A stretch of DNA of 64,000 nt from NCBI GenBank assembly GCA_947492525.1, contig CANLNQ010000029.1, positions 25,915 through 89,914 on the forward strand, read 5' to 3'. How positions within the stretch are numbered: the first letter of the stretch is position 1; each line of letters opens with the position of its first letter. The stretch is from an uncultured Granulosicoccus sp. (GTDB taxonomy: Bacteria > Pseudomonadota > Gammaproteobacteria > Granulosicoccales > Granulosicoccaceae). A program made the translations under genes and the position numbers. Under the pieces are notes generated by a model that saw nothing but the letters and a program-made list of their open reading frames with translations, ran no database searches and was not told the DNA's origin. Below are positions 8,072-17,362 of this stretch, piece after piece.

Positions 8072-10134
8072 GTGATTCAGACAACATACTGGATATTCGG
8101 AACTACTCACTGTCGTATACAGGCAAGGCAGGTGAGGTGCGTATTCTGGATGACATCAATCTGCATATCGAGCGGGGCGAAGTGCTTGGCCTGGTTGGCG
8201 AGAGTGGGTCGGCGAAATCGTCACTGGCCAATGCCATCATGCGCGATCTGACCGGTAAGGTCGCCAATGAATCGGGCCAGATACTGCTTGCCGGGTCGCA
8301 GATAGTTGGCCTGGATGAAACAGCCATGCAGGCTATTCGAGGCAACCGCATTGCCATCGTCCTACAGAACGCCAGTACCGCGTTGAACCCGACCATGACC
8401 ATCGGTGATCATGTTGTCGAGACTCTGCAACAGCATGGACGAAAGAGCGCGGAAGGGGTCAGATCACTGGCAGAGGATTTTCTGGACATGGTTGGCCTGC
8501 CAGATCCAGCAGCCATGATGAAGCGCTATGCCCATGAGGTGTCCGGTGGTGAGAAGCAACGCGTGGTGCTGGCCATGGCCTTTGCCTGTGAACCCGAGCT
8601 GATCCTGTTCGATGAACCGACGTCAGCCCTGGATGCCACGACTGCCGCTACATTGCTGGATCTGTTCATCGCGTTGCAACACCGCACCGGTGTGTCGGCG
8701 CTGTTCATCAGTCATGACCTGGGTGTTGTCTCCTCCATTGCTAACAGAGTGGCCGTCATCTACGGTGGGCGCATTGTCGAATACGCGGCGACGGATGAGC
8801 TGTTCAGCGAGCCTCGACACCCCTACACACGTTCACTGCTGGCAAGTCTGCCAAGACCTTCGGATACTCGCACGGGCCGACAGCTGGCTACTGCCGGTAA
8901 TCTGGCCGCGCCCAGAACAGGCCCGGTACCCGCCTGCATCTATGCGGGAAGCTGCCGCTGGCATGAACCCTCGTTATGCGACCGTACAGCGGTGCGATTG
9001 CCGACCGGGGAGGATCACGCCGTGGCCTGCGTCAAGTCGGTAGAGGCCTTCGTGCAATCGTCGTCCGCTCTTCAAGGTTCTGCGGCCGATGAGTGCGAGC
9101 CTGCGGAAACTGTAGACGCACCAGTACTCGCCTTGCAGTCTCTGTCCGTGAACTATGGAAACGCAGGCTGGCTCAACGGCTTGTTCGGCCGCAACGCCAT
9201 CGTGCATGCTGTCAATGATGTCAATCTTGCGCTGTCACGTGGTGAAACCCTGGCATTGGTGGGCGAGAGCGGCTGTGGTAAATCCACACTGGCAAAAACC
9301 CTCGCCGGGCTTGTGTCGTTCGAAGGTGCCTTGATACGTTCCGGCACTCCGGTGTCTGCCATCGACCAGGATTATCGTGCACGGGTACAGATCGTGTTTC
9401 AGAACCCTGACAGTTCACTGAATCCGCGGCACGCTATCGGCACGATTCTGGAGCGCCCCCTGGTGCTGTATCGACAGGGCCTGAGTGCGCGCGAACGAAG
9501 AAGCGAAGTCGGCAAGTTGTTGCGGCGTGTGCAATTGCCGGAACATTACGCCGATAGATACCCACACCAGCTCTCCGGCGGCGAGAAGCAGCGCGTGGCC
9601 ATCGCCCGTGCGCTGGCTGCAGAGCCTGAGGTGATCATCTGTGATGAAGTGACCTCCGGACTGGACGCGAGTGTTCAGGCTTCCATCACACAGTTGCTCA
9701 GGACGATACAAGCCGATAGTGGTACAGCACTGATCTTCATTACCCACGATCTGGCCATCCTGCGTCACCTGGCGCACCGTGTCGCCGTCATGTATCTGGG
9801 CGAGTTGATCGAACTCATGGATATCCATGAACTGGACAAGCCTCCCTATCACCCCTACACCGAGGCCTTGCTGTCGTCATCACCGTCCGTGGACCCCTTG
9901 ACTCGTACGCGTCGTATCCGTTTGCACGGGACTCTCCCCCGCCGTACCGAGCGAATCAAGGGCTGCGCCTTTGAAAGTCGCTGCCCGCACCGGCTTGGTG
10001 AGCAATGTGCGAGCGAACGTCCACCGCGTCAGCTCAGTGCGACTGGTCACGAGATCCAGTGCCATATCGACATGCAGCAATTGTCTTCTCATACGCCTGT
10101 CTGGCGTGATCTGGAACCACTAACGGAAACATGA
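8068..10134 (+). CDS. Fused double ATPase (DppD-DppF) of peptide-type ABC importer
   Basis: A 688-aa protein with two complete ABC ATPase domains in one chain. The first (about 5-260) has signature VSGGEKQRVV and Walker B LILFDEPTSALD. Its Walker A reads GESGSAKSS, with Ala instead of the last Gly. The second (about 355-600) has a normal Walker A GESGCGKST, signature LSGGEKQRVA and Walker B VIICDEVTSGLD. Each is followed by an oligopeptide-type C-terminal extension with a Cys cluster (for example CAFESRCPHRLGEQC), as in OppD/OppF. Fusion of the two subunits is common in proteobacteria. The altered P-loop may make the first site weak. Confidence 0.93.
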   Translation: MSDSDNILDIRNYSLSYTGKAGEVRILDDINLHIERGEVLGLVGESGSAKSSLANAIMRDLTGKVANESGQILLAGSQIVGLDETAMQAIRGNRIAIVLQNASTALNPTMTIGDHVVETLQQHGRKSAEGVRSLAEDFLDMVGLPDPAAMMKRYAHEVSGGEKQRVVLAMAFACEPELILFDEPTSALDATTAATLLDLFIALQHRTGVSALFISHDLGVVSSIANRVAVIYGGRIVEYAATDELFSEPRHPYTRSLLASLPRPSDTRTGRQLATAGNLAAPRTGPVPACIYAGSCRWHEPSLCDRTAVRLPTGEDHAVACVKSVEAFVQSSSALQGSAADECEPAETVDAPVLALQSLSVNYGNAGWLNGLFGRNAIVHAVNDVNLALSRGETLALVGESGCGKSTLAKTLAGLVSFEGALIRSGTPVSAIDQDYRARVQIVFQNPDSSLNPRHAIGTILERPLVLYRQGLSARERRSEVGKLLRRVQLPEHYADRYPHQLSGGEKQRVAIARALAAEPEVIICDEVTSGLDASVQASITQLLRTIQADSGTALIFITHDLAILRHLAHRVAVMYLGELIELMDIHELDKPPYHPYTEALLSSSPSVDPLTRTRRIRLHGTLPRRTERIKGCAFESRCPHRLGEQCASERPPRQLSATGHEIQCHIDMQQLSSHTPVWRDLEPLTET

Positions 10135-11354
10135 CAATGACACCCAAGGAGCTGGTTGCTCAAATAGACGAACAAGCCTGCCTGGACAGACTGGTCGATC
10201 TGGTGCAACACAAGAGCTATACGGAAACAGAAGAGGAAAGGGCGCTGGCGGTGCATGTTCACGAGATTGCCGGCTCACTGGGTTTGCACAGTGAACTGCA
10301 ATCCGTCGAAGGCACGCGCGTCAATACCATCGCGACGCTCAAGGGCGAGGGCGGTGGTAGCAGTCTGTTGTTCAACGGTCATCTGGATACCAATCCGGCA
10401 ACTTCCGGCTGGACCGTGGACCCCTGGGAAGGCCTGGTCGATGACGAGTTCATCTACGGCATTGGCGTATCCAACATGAAAGCCGGTGATGCAGCCTACC
10501 TGTGTGCGGTGGAAACCCTGCTGAAGGCCGGTGCCCGGTTCAAGGGCGATGTCATCCTCTCCTTTGTCGTTGGCGAGCTGCAAGGCGGAATCGGCACGGT
10601 ACGCATGATCGAGCAGGGGGTGCGGGCGGACTATTTCATCAACAGTGAGCCAACCGACCTGCAGGCGCTGACGCTGCATGCCGGGGCCTTCTCGTATGAA
10701 ATTCAGCTACAGGGGTCAACGCGTCACGTGTCGAAGCGGCACGAGGCCTGCGATGCTGCCGCTGCTGCAGCAGCGTTGGTGCCTCGCATCAACGGCATGA
10801 CCTTCTCCGGGGTGAGCGACCCCTTGCACCGGTCGGTCAATCGTGGACATGTCGGTGTGATACGCGCTGGACTGGGCGAGGAATTTCATGAGTGGCGTCC
10901 ACCCCAGGTGGCTGATCGTGCCAAGATCCTGGGCACCTGTCGCTATGCACCCAGTCAGTCGGTGGAGAGTGTGCTGGCAAATTTGCGCCTGATGCTCGAT
11001 TCACTGGAACTGGAGTTTCCGGGTCTGGTCAGTAGCGTGGCTTCACACGACCTGCGCAAGGACAAGCCGCAGATGCCGCCCTTCGAGGTCTCTCGTGAGG
11101 CCCGCATCGTACAGGTCATGAACAGGGCCTACGAGCAGGTTCACGCGTCACCGCAGCCGACCGGTGCCATCATGCCGCCAGCATTTTTCGGAACCGATGC
11201 GGCGCATCTGGCGGCCGCAGGCATGCAGGGGATCGTCTGCGGGCCAGGGGGAGAATTCAATACGATGCCCAACGAGCGTGTCCGCAAGACTCAGTTTCTG
11301 AATTGCGTGCGCATGTACATGTATGCCATCTGCGAAATCTGCGAGCTGGTGTAA
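10131..11354 (+). CDS. M20-like protein with degenerate zinc site
   Basis: A 407-aa protein with the M20 catalytic plus dimerisation fold. The HxD motif (H84, D86 in FNGHLDTNPA) and the EP motif (E173 in NSEPTD) are present. The bridging Asp is Asn (N116 in GVSNMKAGD), the second Glu of the DEE motif is Leu (L150 in GELQGG) and the C-terminal metal His appears to be Asn (FNTMPNERV). Three of five usual zinc ligands are therefore changed. It may have another chemistry or be a binding or regulatory subunit. It overlaps the ATPase gene by four bases and is last in the operon. ATG 10137 is an alternative start. Confidence 0.82.
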   Translation: MTMTPKELVAQIDEQACLDRLVDLVQHKSYTETEEERALAVHVHEIAGSLGLHSELQSVEGTRVNTIATLKGEGGGSSLLFNGHLDTNPATSGWTVDPWEGLVDDEFIYGIGVSNMKAGDAAYLCAVETLLKAGARFKGDVILSFVVGELQGGIGTVRMIEQGVRADYFINSEPTDLQALTLHAGAFSYEIQLQGSTRHVSKRHEACDAAAAAAALVPRINGMTFSGVSDPLHRSVNRGHVGVIRAGLGEEFHEWRPPQVADRAKILGTCRYAPSQSVESVLANLRLMLDSLELEFPGLVSSVASHDLRKDKPQMPPFEVSREARIVQVMNRAYEQVHASPQPTGAIMPPAFFGTDAAHLAAAGMQGIVCGPGGEFNTMPNERVRKTQFLNCVRMYMYAICEICELV

Positions 11355-11547
11355 CGTCACCTGGTATTACTGACCTGGCCGGTGGATCGATCCCGATGGA
11401 GCTCTGGCGTCGATGAAGGCGCCATTTTCATCGGCCTGCGGTGGCGGCGAGGTGGCGTATTGTGTCCTTCCTGAAGAGTGAGTATCGTGGAGCTTCACTG
11501 CTGGCTATCAAGCTCGCTTCTCACGTTCACTTTTCAGGGAGAACATC

Positions 11548-11883
11548 ATGGCAACTCATCACGCCATAGCAGGGGAGCCTGTCGACCTTGCCACCTGGGG
11601 GCAGGAGATAAGACCCGAACACTCCAAGGCCATCGCCAAGATCCACGGGCTCGAACTTGCCAAGCTGGTACTGCAGGCGGGAGAGGAGATGCATCCGCAT
11701 GGCTACTGCAATGTTCCTGGTCCCATTGTCATTCATTGTATCGAGGGTGAAGTACGGATCAGAACCAGAGACATTGCCGAAACGCTGACTGACGGGCAAT
11801 TGCTCTATCTGGAAGGTGGTACCGATCATGCCCTCACGGGCGTCAGGAAATCGGTCGTGTTGCTCACCATTGTTCTCAGCTGA
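11548..11883 (+). CDS. Small single-domain cupin-like protein
   Basis: A 111-aa protein with the cupin double motif in weak form: GEEMHPHGYCNVPGPIVIHC (residues 45-64) and GGTDHALTGV near residue 93. It would fold as one small beta-barrel, perhaps binding a metal or small organic ligand through the His residues. AGGGAGAACATC before the ATG gives a good ribosome site. It lies 193 bp after the M20 gene on the same strand; whether it is in that operon is unclear. Function unknown. Confidence 0.75.
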   Translation: MATHHAIAGEPVDLATWGQEIRPEHSKAIAKIHGLELAKLVLQAGEEMHPHGYCNVPGPIVIHCIEGEVRIRTRDIAETLTDGQLLYLEGGTDHALTGVRKSVVLLTIVLS

Positions 11884-12025
11884 TCCTTCCTTGCAGCATT
11901 CCAGGCGTCACTGGAGAAGCAACAGTGGTCGGGTATGTGAATCCGGTGTCCGGTATCGGCTACTCACTCACTAGAGTCCCTGTCCAACGCGCTGTGGCCA
12001 TGTGTGAATTGCATCCTCGCAAGCT

Positions 12026-12039
12026 TTGATGCAGGTCAA
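12026..12039 (+). promoter_or_regulatory. Anr/Fnr-type box upstream of hsp20
   Basis: The 14-mer TTGATGCAGGTCAA matches the Anr/Dnr consensus TTGAT-N4-(A/G)TCAA exactly. It lies 136 bp before the hsp20 ATG. A TACGAT hexamer at about 12067 is placed acceptably as a -10 for class II activation. The matching is by eye only. Otherwise 11884-12175 shows no gene. Confidence 0.5.
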
Positions 12040-12175
12040 TATCAGCGTTGGATACTTTCGCAAGAATACGATTGCACCAGGTGGATGAATGGAATCGTTG
12101 ATCGGTTCGACATGCACAGAGACAGCGATTTCATCGTCTTTTTGTATTTCAATTGAATCGTTCGAGGAATGCACA

Positions 12176-12682
12176 ATGTCCAAGAATTCACTCATGAGCA
12201 CATTGTTCAATCAGGAAGCCGGTACTGACATGTTCAGTAATCTGCATAACGAAATTGATCGGGTGTTCAATCAGTTTCGAGATTCCACAATGTCCTATCC
12301 TGGCACGTCATTGCTGTCGGGCAATGGCATGCAAAGACTTCAGCCCAGGGTCGATATCAGCGAGACGGATGGGCTGATTCAGGTCGAGGCGGAGTTGCCG
12401 GGCGTTGAACTTGCAGACGTTGAAGTCTCTGTTACCAACGAATCACTCGTCATTGAAGGCCGGAAATCCACTGAATCCGAGAAGAAGGAGAAGAACTATC
12501 ACCTTGTCGAGAGGTCGCAGGGACAGTTCGTACGACGGATTCCGCTGGGCTTTGATGTCGATGCCGACAAGATCAATGCTACCTTCAAGAACGGTGTATT
12601 GACCGTGGCAATACGGAAACCCGAGGAACAGGCGAACAGGAAGAAAAGGATCGAGGTGAAAAGCGATGCAGTCCCTGCCTGA
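12176..12682 (+). CDS. hsp20: Small heat-shock protein (Hsp20/alpha-crystallin)
   Basis: A 168-aa ATP-independent holdase. The alpha-crystallin domain spans about residues 55-150, beginning QPRVDISETDGLIQVEAELPG and carrying the conserved ATFKNGVLTVAIRKP strand, followed by a short Lys-rich tail. ATG 12176 is preceded by GAGG about nine bases upstream and gives the usual Hsp20 length; the open frame extends back to 12089 without family similarity. An oxygen-responsive Anr-like box upstream suggests low-oxygen or envelope-stress induction rather than classical heat-shock control, since no sigma-32 promoter is evident. Confidence 0.93.
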   Translation: MSKNSLMSTLFNQEAGTDMFSNLHNEIDRVFNQFRDSTMSYPGTSLLSGNGMQRLQPRVDISETDGLIQVEAELPGVELADVEVSVTNESLVIEGRKSTESEKKEKNYHLVERSQGQFVRRIPLGFDVDADKINATFKNGVLTVAIRKPEEQANRKKRIEVKSDAVPA

Positions 12683-12733
12683 CAGGGTTCGTACACGCCT
12701 CGCAATCATCTGACTATCTGAAGCTCCGTGGAT

Positions 12734-12766
12734 GTGTGGCGGTGGCAGATAGAGTCACCGCTACAC
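12734..12766 (+). terminator. Hairpin downstream of hsp20
   Basis: Eleven-base arms with one mismatch (GTGTGGCGGTG and CACCGCTACAC) around an 11-base loop, 51 bp after the hsp20 stop. No U-run follows, so it may be a Rho-assisted or 3'-protecting stem rather than a strong intrinsic terminator. Confidence 0.4.
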
Positions 12767-13154
12767 TGTTCGGACAGGAATTCTCACTTATTTCAAGGAT
12801 GTGCGACTCACATGGGCAGTTGCCAGAGCCACCATATAGTTTGCCTGATCCACAAACAGATTAATACGGGATAAGGCAGTTTCAACTCCGCCTTTCAGAG
12901 AAAATCAGCCCAGCATTTCAGTGGCACTCCGAATCTGTGCCTCCAGCCTCCGGATAGTTGCAGACAATGTAGTGTGGCTATCACACCGCGTAGTGACCAG
13001 TGCTACGCTACCGGCCTTGTTGCGCCGACTTGTCGAGGATAAGCTGGTAACGCGTATAGCCAGGCTCTCGAGCATGGTCTGGCGCGACCGAACACCGTTC
13101 AACGTGTCCTTGGGGTCAAGGTCAGTATCACAATGCGTCTACGTGGAGGTAGCC
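12767..13154. other. Gap without recognisable gene
   Basis: No frame here gives a family-like protein. The open frame that runs on upstream of the next gene from 12921 lacks a ribosome site and family-like composition; the clear GGAGGT just before 13155 marks the true start. The promoter of the 13155 gene must lie here but is not evident. Confidence 0.5.
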
Positions 13155-14150
13155 ATGAGCAACAATCAGGACAGCGCCAACCTGCAAGCGCCGCTCAATA
13201 TTCAGCGCAAGGCCGCCATCACCCGAGGCGGAGCTTTCGATCATGCTGGACGGGTGCGGATAAAGCGCCTGTCCGGGTTCGATATGAACAGGACTATCTT
13301 CGGCGGTCTCGAGGGTATCGCACGCAAGTTCATGGATGAAAAGCTCGCGAAAGAGATCGAGTGGGACGCCGCCGCCGCGTCCGCTATCGAAACGGATTAC
13401 GACGGGCTTGAAAGGGCTGATCCTGCGCCAGCGATTGATCAGAAGTTGATTGATTTCATGGTCAATGAATGTGATTTCAGCATGGAACATGCTGACGGCA
13501 CTTTTCTGGAGCACCTCGTATTCTGTCATGATTACGCCGCACGTCACTACCCCGAGCATTCGCCGAATGTGGCATTGCTGCATTCCATACTGGGTACGGC
13601 AACCAATACCTTCGCCATGGACGCACACAAGATACCGAAGCTGAAGGCACTGCTGACCGAATTCGAAGCGATACAGGTCGAGGCCTTTCCGTCTATCCTG
13701 AGATTGCTGTACAACAATGAACTGCTCGAGGAGCTCGAGCAGAATACCCATCGTCTCGGCGAACTCAAGTCATTGTATTGTCACCGGGTGATCGACAACG
13801 AGCCTCTCACCATAGACGCCGACAACCTCTGGATAAACCTCAACTATCATCTGATGCATTTCGTCGATTTCATGCCAGCAGCCAATTGGTCAACGCATCA
13901 GGCGGATCCGTTGCTGCAGATGTTTGTCAGGCTGTCTGATCTGCTGGATCGTGCCGGTCAACGACAGGCTCAGGTAGAGCTGGTACTCCCTGAAGCGAAG
14001 AGTGCACCGGTCGGTGAGGTCCGCACATTGTTTGGCCGTCTCATGGACAAGTTGCCTGCAGCGATCACGCTCAAACTGGCTCGAAAATCCGTTCAGAAGT
14101 ACTCGGGTCTGGCGGGGCATGATCTTGCTTACCGTATTGAATGGCAGTGA
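13155..14150 (+). CDS. Uncharacterised His-rich protein, possibly DUF6817/HD-like
   Basis: A 331-aa protein that I do not firmly recognise. A His-rich block at about residues 108-150 (MEHADGTFLEHLVFCHDY, then a conserved-looking LLHSILGT) has the spacing of HD-like metal sites and resembles DUF6817-type domains; this is a weak assignment. A second helical half (about 255-331) carries no motif I know. The start is fixed by GTGGAGGT six bases before ATG 13155. It is followed 57 bp later by an alpha/beta hydrolase gene on the same strand and faces a convergent set of lipid-modifying genes, so a role in that island is plausible. No signal peptide. Confidence 0.7.
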   Translation: MSNNQDSANLQAPLNIQRKAAITRGGAFDHAGRVRIKRLSGFDMNRTIFGGLEGIARKFMDEKLAKEIEWDAAAASAIETDYDGLERADPAPAIDQKLIDFMVNECDFSMEHADGTFLEHLVFCHDYAARHYPEHSPNVALLHSILGTATNTFAMDAHKIPKLKALLTEFEAIQVEAFPSILRLLYNNELLEELEQNTHRLGELKSLYCHRVIDNEPLTIDADNLWINLNYHLMHFVDFMPAANWSTHQADPLLQMFVRLSDLLDRAGQRQAQVELVLPEAKSAPVGEVRTLFGRLMDKLPAAITLKLARKSVQKYSGLAGHDLAYRIEWQ

Positions 14151-14207
14151 CGCTTGGGCACCAGGGTTTCTTGCTCCAGTATCGACTTTTCTGCCCGGGA
14201 GGTTCAA

Positions 14208-15083
14208 ATGCCACTAGCCGAAACGCATTCAGCAGTTGCCATCAGTATACCCACGGCGAGTGGACATGCCATTGCCGGGACCTGTCATCACACCCCGCGT
14301 CCTTCCGGCGGGGCAGTGTTGATCTGTCCAGCGATGGGGGTGACGGCCAGGTTCTACGAAGCCTTCGCTCGCTATCTCTGCGAAGAAGGATTTGATGTTG
14401 TCAGATTCGACTACTCCGGCATGGGGAACTCCCGAGTTGGACCTCTGCGTGACAACCCGACAACCATGCAGAGCTGGGCAGAGAATGATCTCGCTGCGGC
14501 ATTGAGCTGGACGCGGGAAAGTCTGCAGCCTGGTTGTATTGCCATTGTCGGACATAGTGCAGGTGGACAACTTGCGGGGATAGCAAAATCAGATGTCCCT
14601 GTCGATGCAATGCTTCTGGTGGCCAGTCAAAGTGGGTATTGGCGTCACTGGGCAGGCATGCGCCGTTTGTCCTTGTTGATACTCTGGTATCTGCTGATGC
14701 CGCTTCTATCCCTGTCGGCAGGCCGTTTCCCGGCACGTGCTCTCAGGCTGGGCGAGGACCTGCCGAAGAACGTTGCGCGACAGTGGGCGCACTGGGGCAG
14801 GTCGCCGGATTACATGGCGTCGGACAGCGAACTCGCTGAACGTTTCACGCAATACACCGGTCCAATTCTGGCCTACAGTTTCAATGATGATTCGTTCGCA
14901 CCGGAGAACGCAGTCAGAGCGCTCCTGACTTTGTATACCAACGCCAGTATCGAACACCGGGCCATGGATGTTGAAAAGGCCTCGTTGGGTAGAATCGGGC
15001 ATTTCGGATTCTTCAAGGAAAGCAAATCCAGGGACCCCCTCTGGCACGACACTGTCGCCTGGCTCAGATCCAGAATGGCTTAG
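14208..15083 (+). CDS. Alpha/beta hydrolase (COG4757-like)
   Basis: A 291-aa serine hydrolase. Nucleophile elbow GHSAGGQ (about residues 116-122), candidate acid in FNDDSFAP and catalytic His in RIGHFGFF. A hydrophobic stretch after the core, LLILWYLLMPLLSL, suggests a lid or membrane contact. The start at 14208 is set by GGGAGGT five bases upstream. It shares the pattern GYW(R/K)xW(A/S)GxRRL, a following LWYLL and the same overall plan with the minus-strand hydrolase at 16370-17362, so the two are paralogues. The likely substrate is an acyl ester or thioester of the lipid pathway encoded nearby; that is inference. Confidence 0.88.
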   Translation: MPLAETHSAVAISIPTASGHAIAGTCHHTPRPSGGAVLICPAMGVTARFYEAFARYLCEEGFDVVRFDYSGMGNSRVGPLRDNPTTMQSWAENDLAAALSWTRESLQPGCIAIVGHSAGGQLAGIAKSDVPVDAMLLVASQSGYWRHWAGMRRLSLLILWYLLMPLLSLSAGRFPARALRLGEDLPKNVARQWAHWGRSPDYMASDSELAERFTQYTGPILAYSFNDDSFAPENAVRALLTLYTNASIEHRAMDVEKASLGRIGHFGFFKESKSRDPLWHDTVAWLRSRMA

Positions 15084-15149
15084 CAACTTCATCGCATCAG
15101 GTTCCGTTTCTCTCCATGGATTGTCAAAGTAGGGTTGGAACGTTGAGGA

Positions 15150-16166
15150 TCAGCAGGAATCAGCCGCGATCTCGGGTGTGCACCGTTTATTTCGTCGAGA
15201 TGCGCGGTTCTCGGTGCGGTGCATGGCATCGATGATACTCAATGTATAGGTGCCTCGGAATACCAGTTGCCTGTTGGCGGTGCACGACAGCACCTGAAGG
15301 ATGATCCTGTTTGGCATCGCCCCCTGGTTTGATACCATGGGTGTGAGTCTACTGACAATATAATCCAGAGAATCGCCGTCCTTCAGGGTATTTGACACTT
15401 CGCCATTGATATGAATTTTCAGCCGCGAGTACACCAGCGATTTCCGGTTCAAGTCTAAATCGACAAGAGCCGGACAACTTGCCAGAACCTTCGAGGAGAG
15501 CGCCACGGGATACATTTTCGGTACGCAACTGTCAGCGGTATCAGCCGGGGCTACGGTCGTGGCAGGGTTCCTGACCGCTTGACCTGCATCGAGGTTACTG
15601 CCCAACGATGCCTGCAGAAAATGACGTCCTGCACTACCATGAATCTGCTCCTGTTGGTAGTGCCTTGTCAGGGAGTCCTTTTTCGAAGGCTCTAACACAT
15701 CGCCGTCCAGGCCACAGGCAGTCAATGCAGCGGGCAATCCGATAGCTTCGTCCGATGTCCGTCTCAATCCTGTCGCTGCAATGCCTGACTCACCGCTCAG
15801 TAGAATGCGAGTTGTTCCTGACAGGCTGGCTTGCTTTGGTCTGTCGGTATGCAGCGCACCGCGTTTGACCGTGAGCCGCATGAGCTCGTCGGTATGCACA
15901 GGCCGTAAAAACCGGATGTCACAATAGTCAGACCCAGGGTCTGGCACGTGTCGATCCTCGTTCAATGCGCAGGATTCGTCCAATCGAGACACTTCCGAAT
16001 CAAACAGTGTCGCAATCTGGAAACCTAATGCGACAGGTCCACTTGCCGCATGGTCACGGTGCTGATCCAGTTCATCCTGTCTGTGTAGCGGGTTGGGGTC
16101 CTGCGTCGTTGTTGCCGCTGCCTCGATATGCTGCAACGAATAGAACAGCTCGCGCGAGATTTCCAT
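15150..16166 (-). CDS. MaoC-like (R)-hydratase family protein, probable double hotdog
   Basis: A 338-aa protein. The N-terminal half carries the hydratase-2 motif DPNPLH (D23, N25, H28) followed by a Gly-rich helix (ASGPVALGFQIATLFD), matching the catalytic Asp/His of MaoC/PhaJ enoyl-CoA hydratases. The C-terminal third (about 225-320) looks like a second hotdog without the motif, as in double-hotdog hydratases. ATG 16166 is preceded by a strong AGGAGGA; longer in-frame starts lack one. It is the most downstream gene of the minus-strand lipid set. Expected reaction: reversible hydration of an acyl-CoA/ACP double bond, perhaps on a modified fatty chain. Confidence 0.75.
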   Translation of the reverse strand: MEISRELFYSLQHIEAAATTTQDPNPLHRQDELDQHRDHAASGPVALGFQIATLFDSEVSRLDESCALNEDRHVPDPGSDYCDIRFLRPVHTDELMRLTVKRGALHTDRPKQASLSGTTRILLSGESGIAATGLRRTSDEAIGLPAALTACGLDGDVLEPSKKDSLTRHYQQEQIHGSAGRHFLQASLGSNLDAGQAVRNPATTVAPADTADSCVPKMYPVALSSKVLASCPALVDLDLNRKSLVYSRLKIHINGEVSNTLKDGDSLDYIVSRLTPMVSNQGAMPNRIILQVLSCTANRQLVFRGTYTLSIIDAMHRTENRASRRNKRCTPEIAADSC

Positions 16167-16369
16167 ACCTTCCTCCTGATTCCTGCCGTCAACACTTCGC
16201 TGAAAGCTCGCGGCAGCATTGACTGCACAAATGCTACCTACGGCCGCGGCCACCTGAAACACGTACGGGTGCCAGGCTGTCCATTTACCAGTCTGCCACC
16301 TGCTGACATCCGGAGCTGGGCGATGAGAACGGTGGATCTCCCACCGTTACCATCCATTGATCGGTTCGA

Positions 16370-17362
16370 TCACTCTGAGGAGGCTTGCAATGTGGTCTCA
16401 TGATCCATTACCGCTCTCTCGTGTTCCAGCCACGAATCCACTCGATTCCAAAGTGGCCTCAGGTATTTATCGTTGCTGAAATACCCTGAGTGCCCTACAG
16501 TAGTACAACCCAGGTCATCTGGTGTCAGGTGCCAGTATGAATGCTCAGAGTTGACGTACAGGGCGTTTAGCGCCTCCACGGCCCTCCTGGGCGCATAGAA
16601 TTGATCATCGGAAAAGCTGACAGCCAGAATGCGGGATTTGACACGGGAAAACTCATGGTTCAGGGATTGACCTTCCTGATCAACGAAATCCTTGAACCTT
16701 CCCCATCGCCCCCACTCACTAGCGATGCCTGCGGGTATGTTTGCGCCTCGACCGAACAAGCGCAGCGGCAGATAGCCGAAGAGATGCACAAGAACCGGAA
16801 GCAGATACCACAAGCTCAACAAGCCGAGCCTTCGTCTGCCGCTCCAGAATTTCCAGTAACCCTTCTGGGCGCAGATCGCTATCATAGCTTCTACCTTGTC
16901 GTGGTTGGGCGCAAACGCGAAAATCTGGCCGCCAACACTATGCGCGACCACGACGATCCGTGGGTTGTCTTCATGGTCATCTGCCCAATCGATACACGCG
17001 GCGAGATCGTATCTTCCCCAGTCTCGCAAACAACTGTCCGACGGGACTTCCGTTCGGTTAATCGTCCTTCCGATGCCTCGGTAGTCGAATGTCAATGCCG
17101 TCCAGCCCTTAGTGGCCAGAAAACACGCGTAGTCAGCATAGCGTTCCTGTAGCAGGCCGACACCACTGGCGAGAATGATGACTCCTCTACGCCGAATGTG
17201 TGCACCTCGGTAGACCGTGGCGGCCAGATCCATACCATCCGATGTGCGTATCGTGATATCACTCTTGCTCAAGCCTGAGTGCTCATTCTGCAGCAACTCG
17301 GGCAGTTGATTGCCTGGATTTCCGGAGGCCTTACCCAGTACATCTGGCATGCTCGTCATCAT
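16370..17362 (-). CDS. Alpha/beta hydrolase (COG4757-like), paralogue of the 14208 gene
   Basis: A 330-aa serine hydrolase with nucleophile elbow AHSVGGQ, acid candidate in FSDDQFYAP and His in TVGHSGYF. The stretch GYWKFWSGRRRLGLLSLWYL matches the plus-strand hydrolase at 14208. Its start overlaps the stop of the desaturase gene (17359-17362), so the two are coupled translationally. The hydrophobic LWYLLPVLVHLFGYLPL segment suggests a membrane-facing lid. Probable acyl hydrolase or transferase acting with the desaturase and methyltransferase. Confidence 0.87.
   Translation of the reverse strand: MMTSMPDVLGKASGNPGNQLPELLQNEHSGLSKSDITIRTSDGMDLAATVYRGAHIRRRGVIILASGVGLLQERYADYACFLATKGWTALTFDYRGIGRTINRTEVPSDSCLRDWGRYDLAACIDWADDHEDNPRIVVVAHSVGGQIFAFAPNHDKVEAMIAICAQKGYWKFWSGRRRLGLLSLWYLLPVLVHLFGYLPLRLFGRGANIPAGIASEWGRWGRFKDFVDQEGQSLNHEFSRVKSRILAVSFSDDQFYAPRRAVEALNALYVNSEHSYWHLTPDDLGCTTVGHSGYFSNDKYLRPLWNRVDSWLEHERAVMDHETTLQASSE

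Noticed and set aside
12905..13102. Short minus-strand gene upstream of 13155
   Set aside because: It would need a TTG start without a Shine-Dalgarno sequence; no family resemblance.
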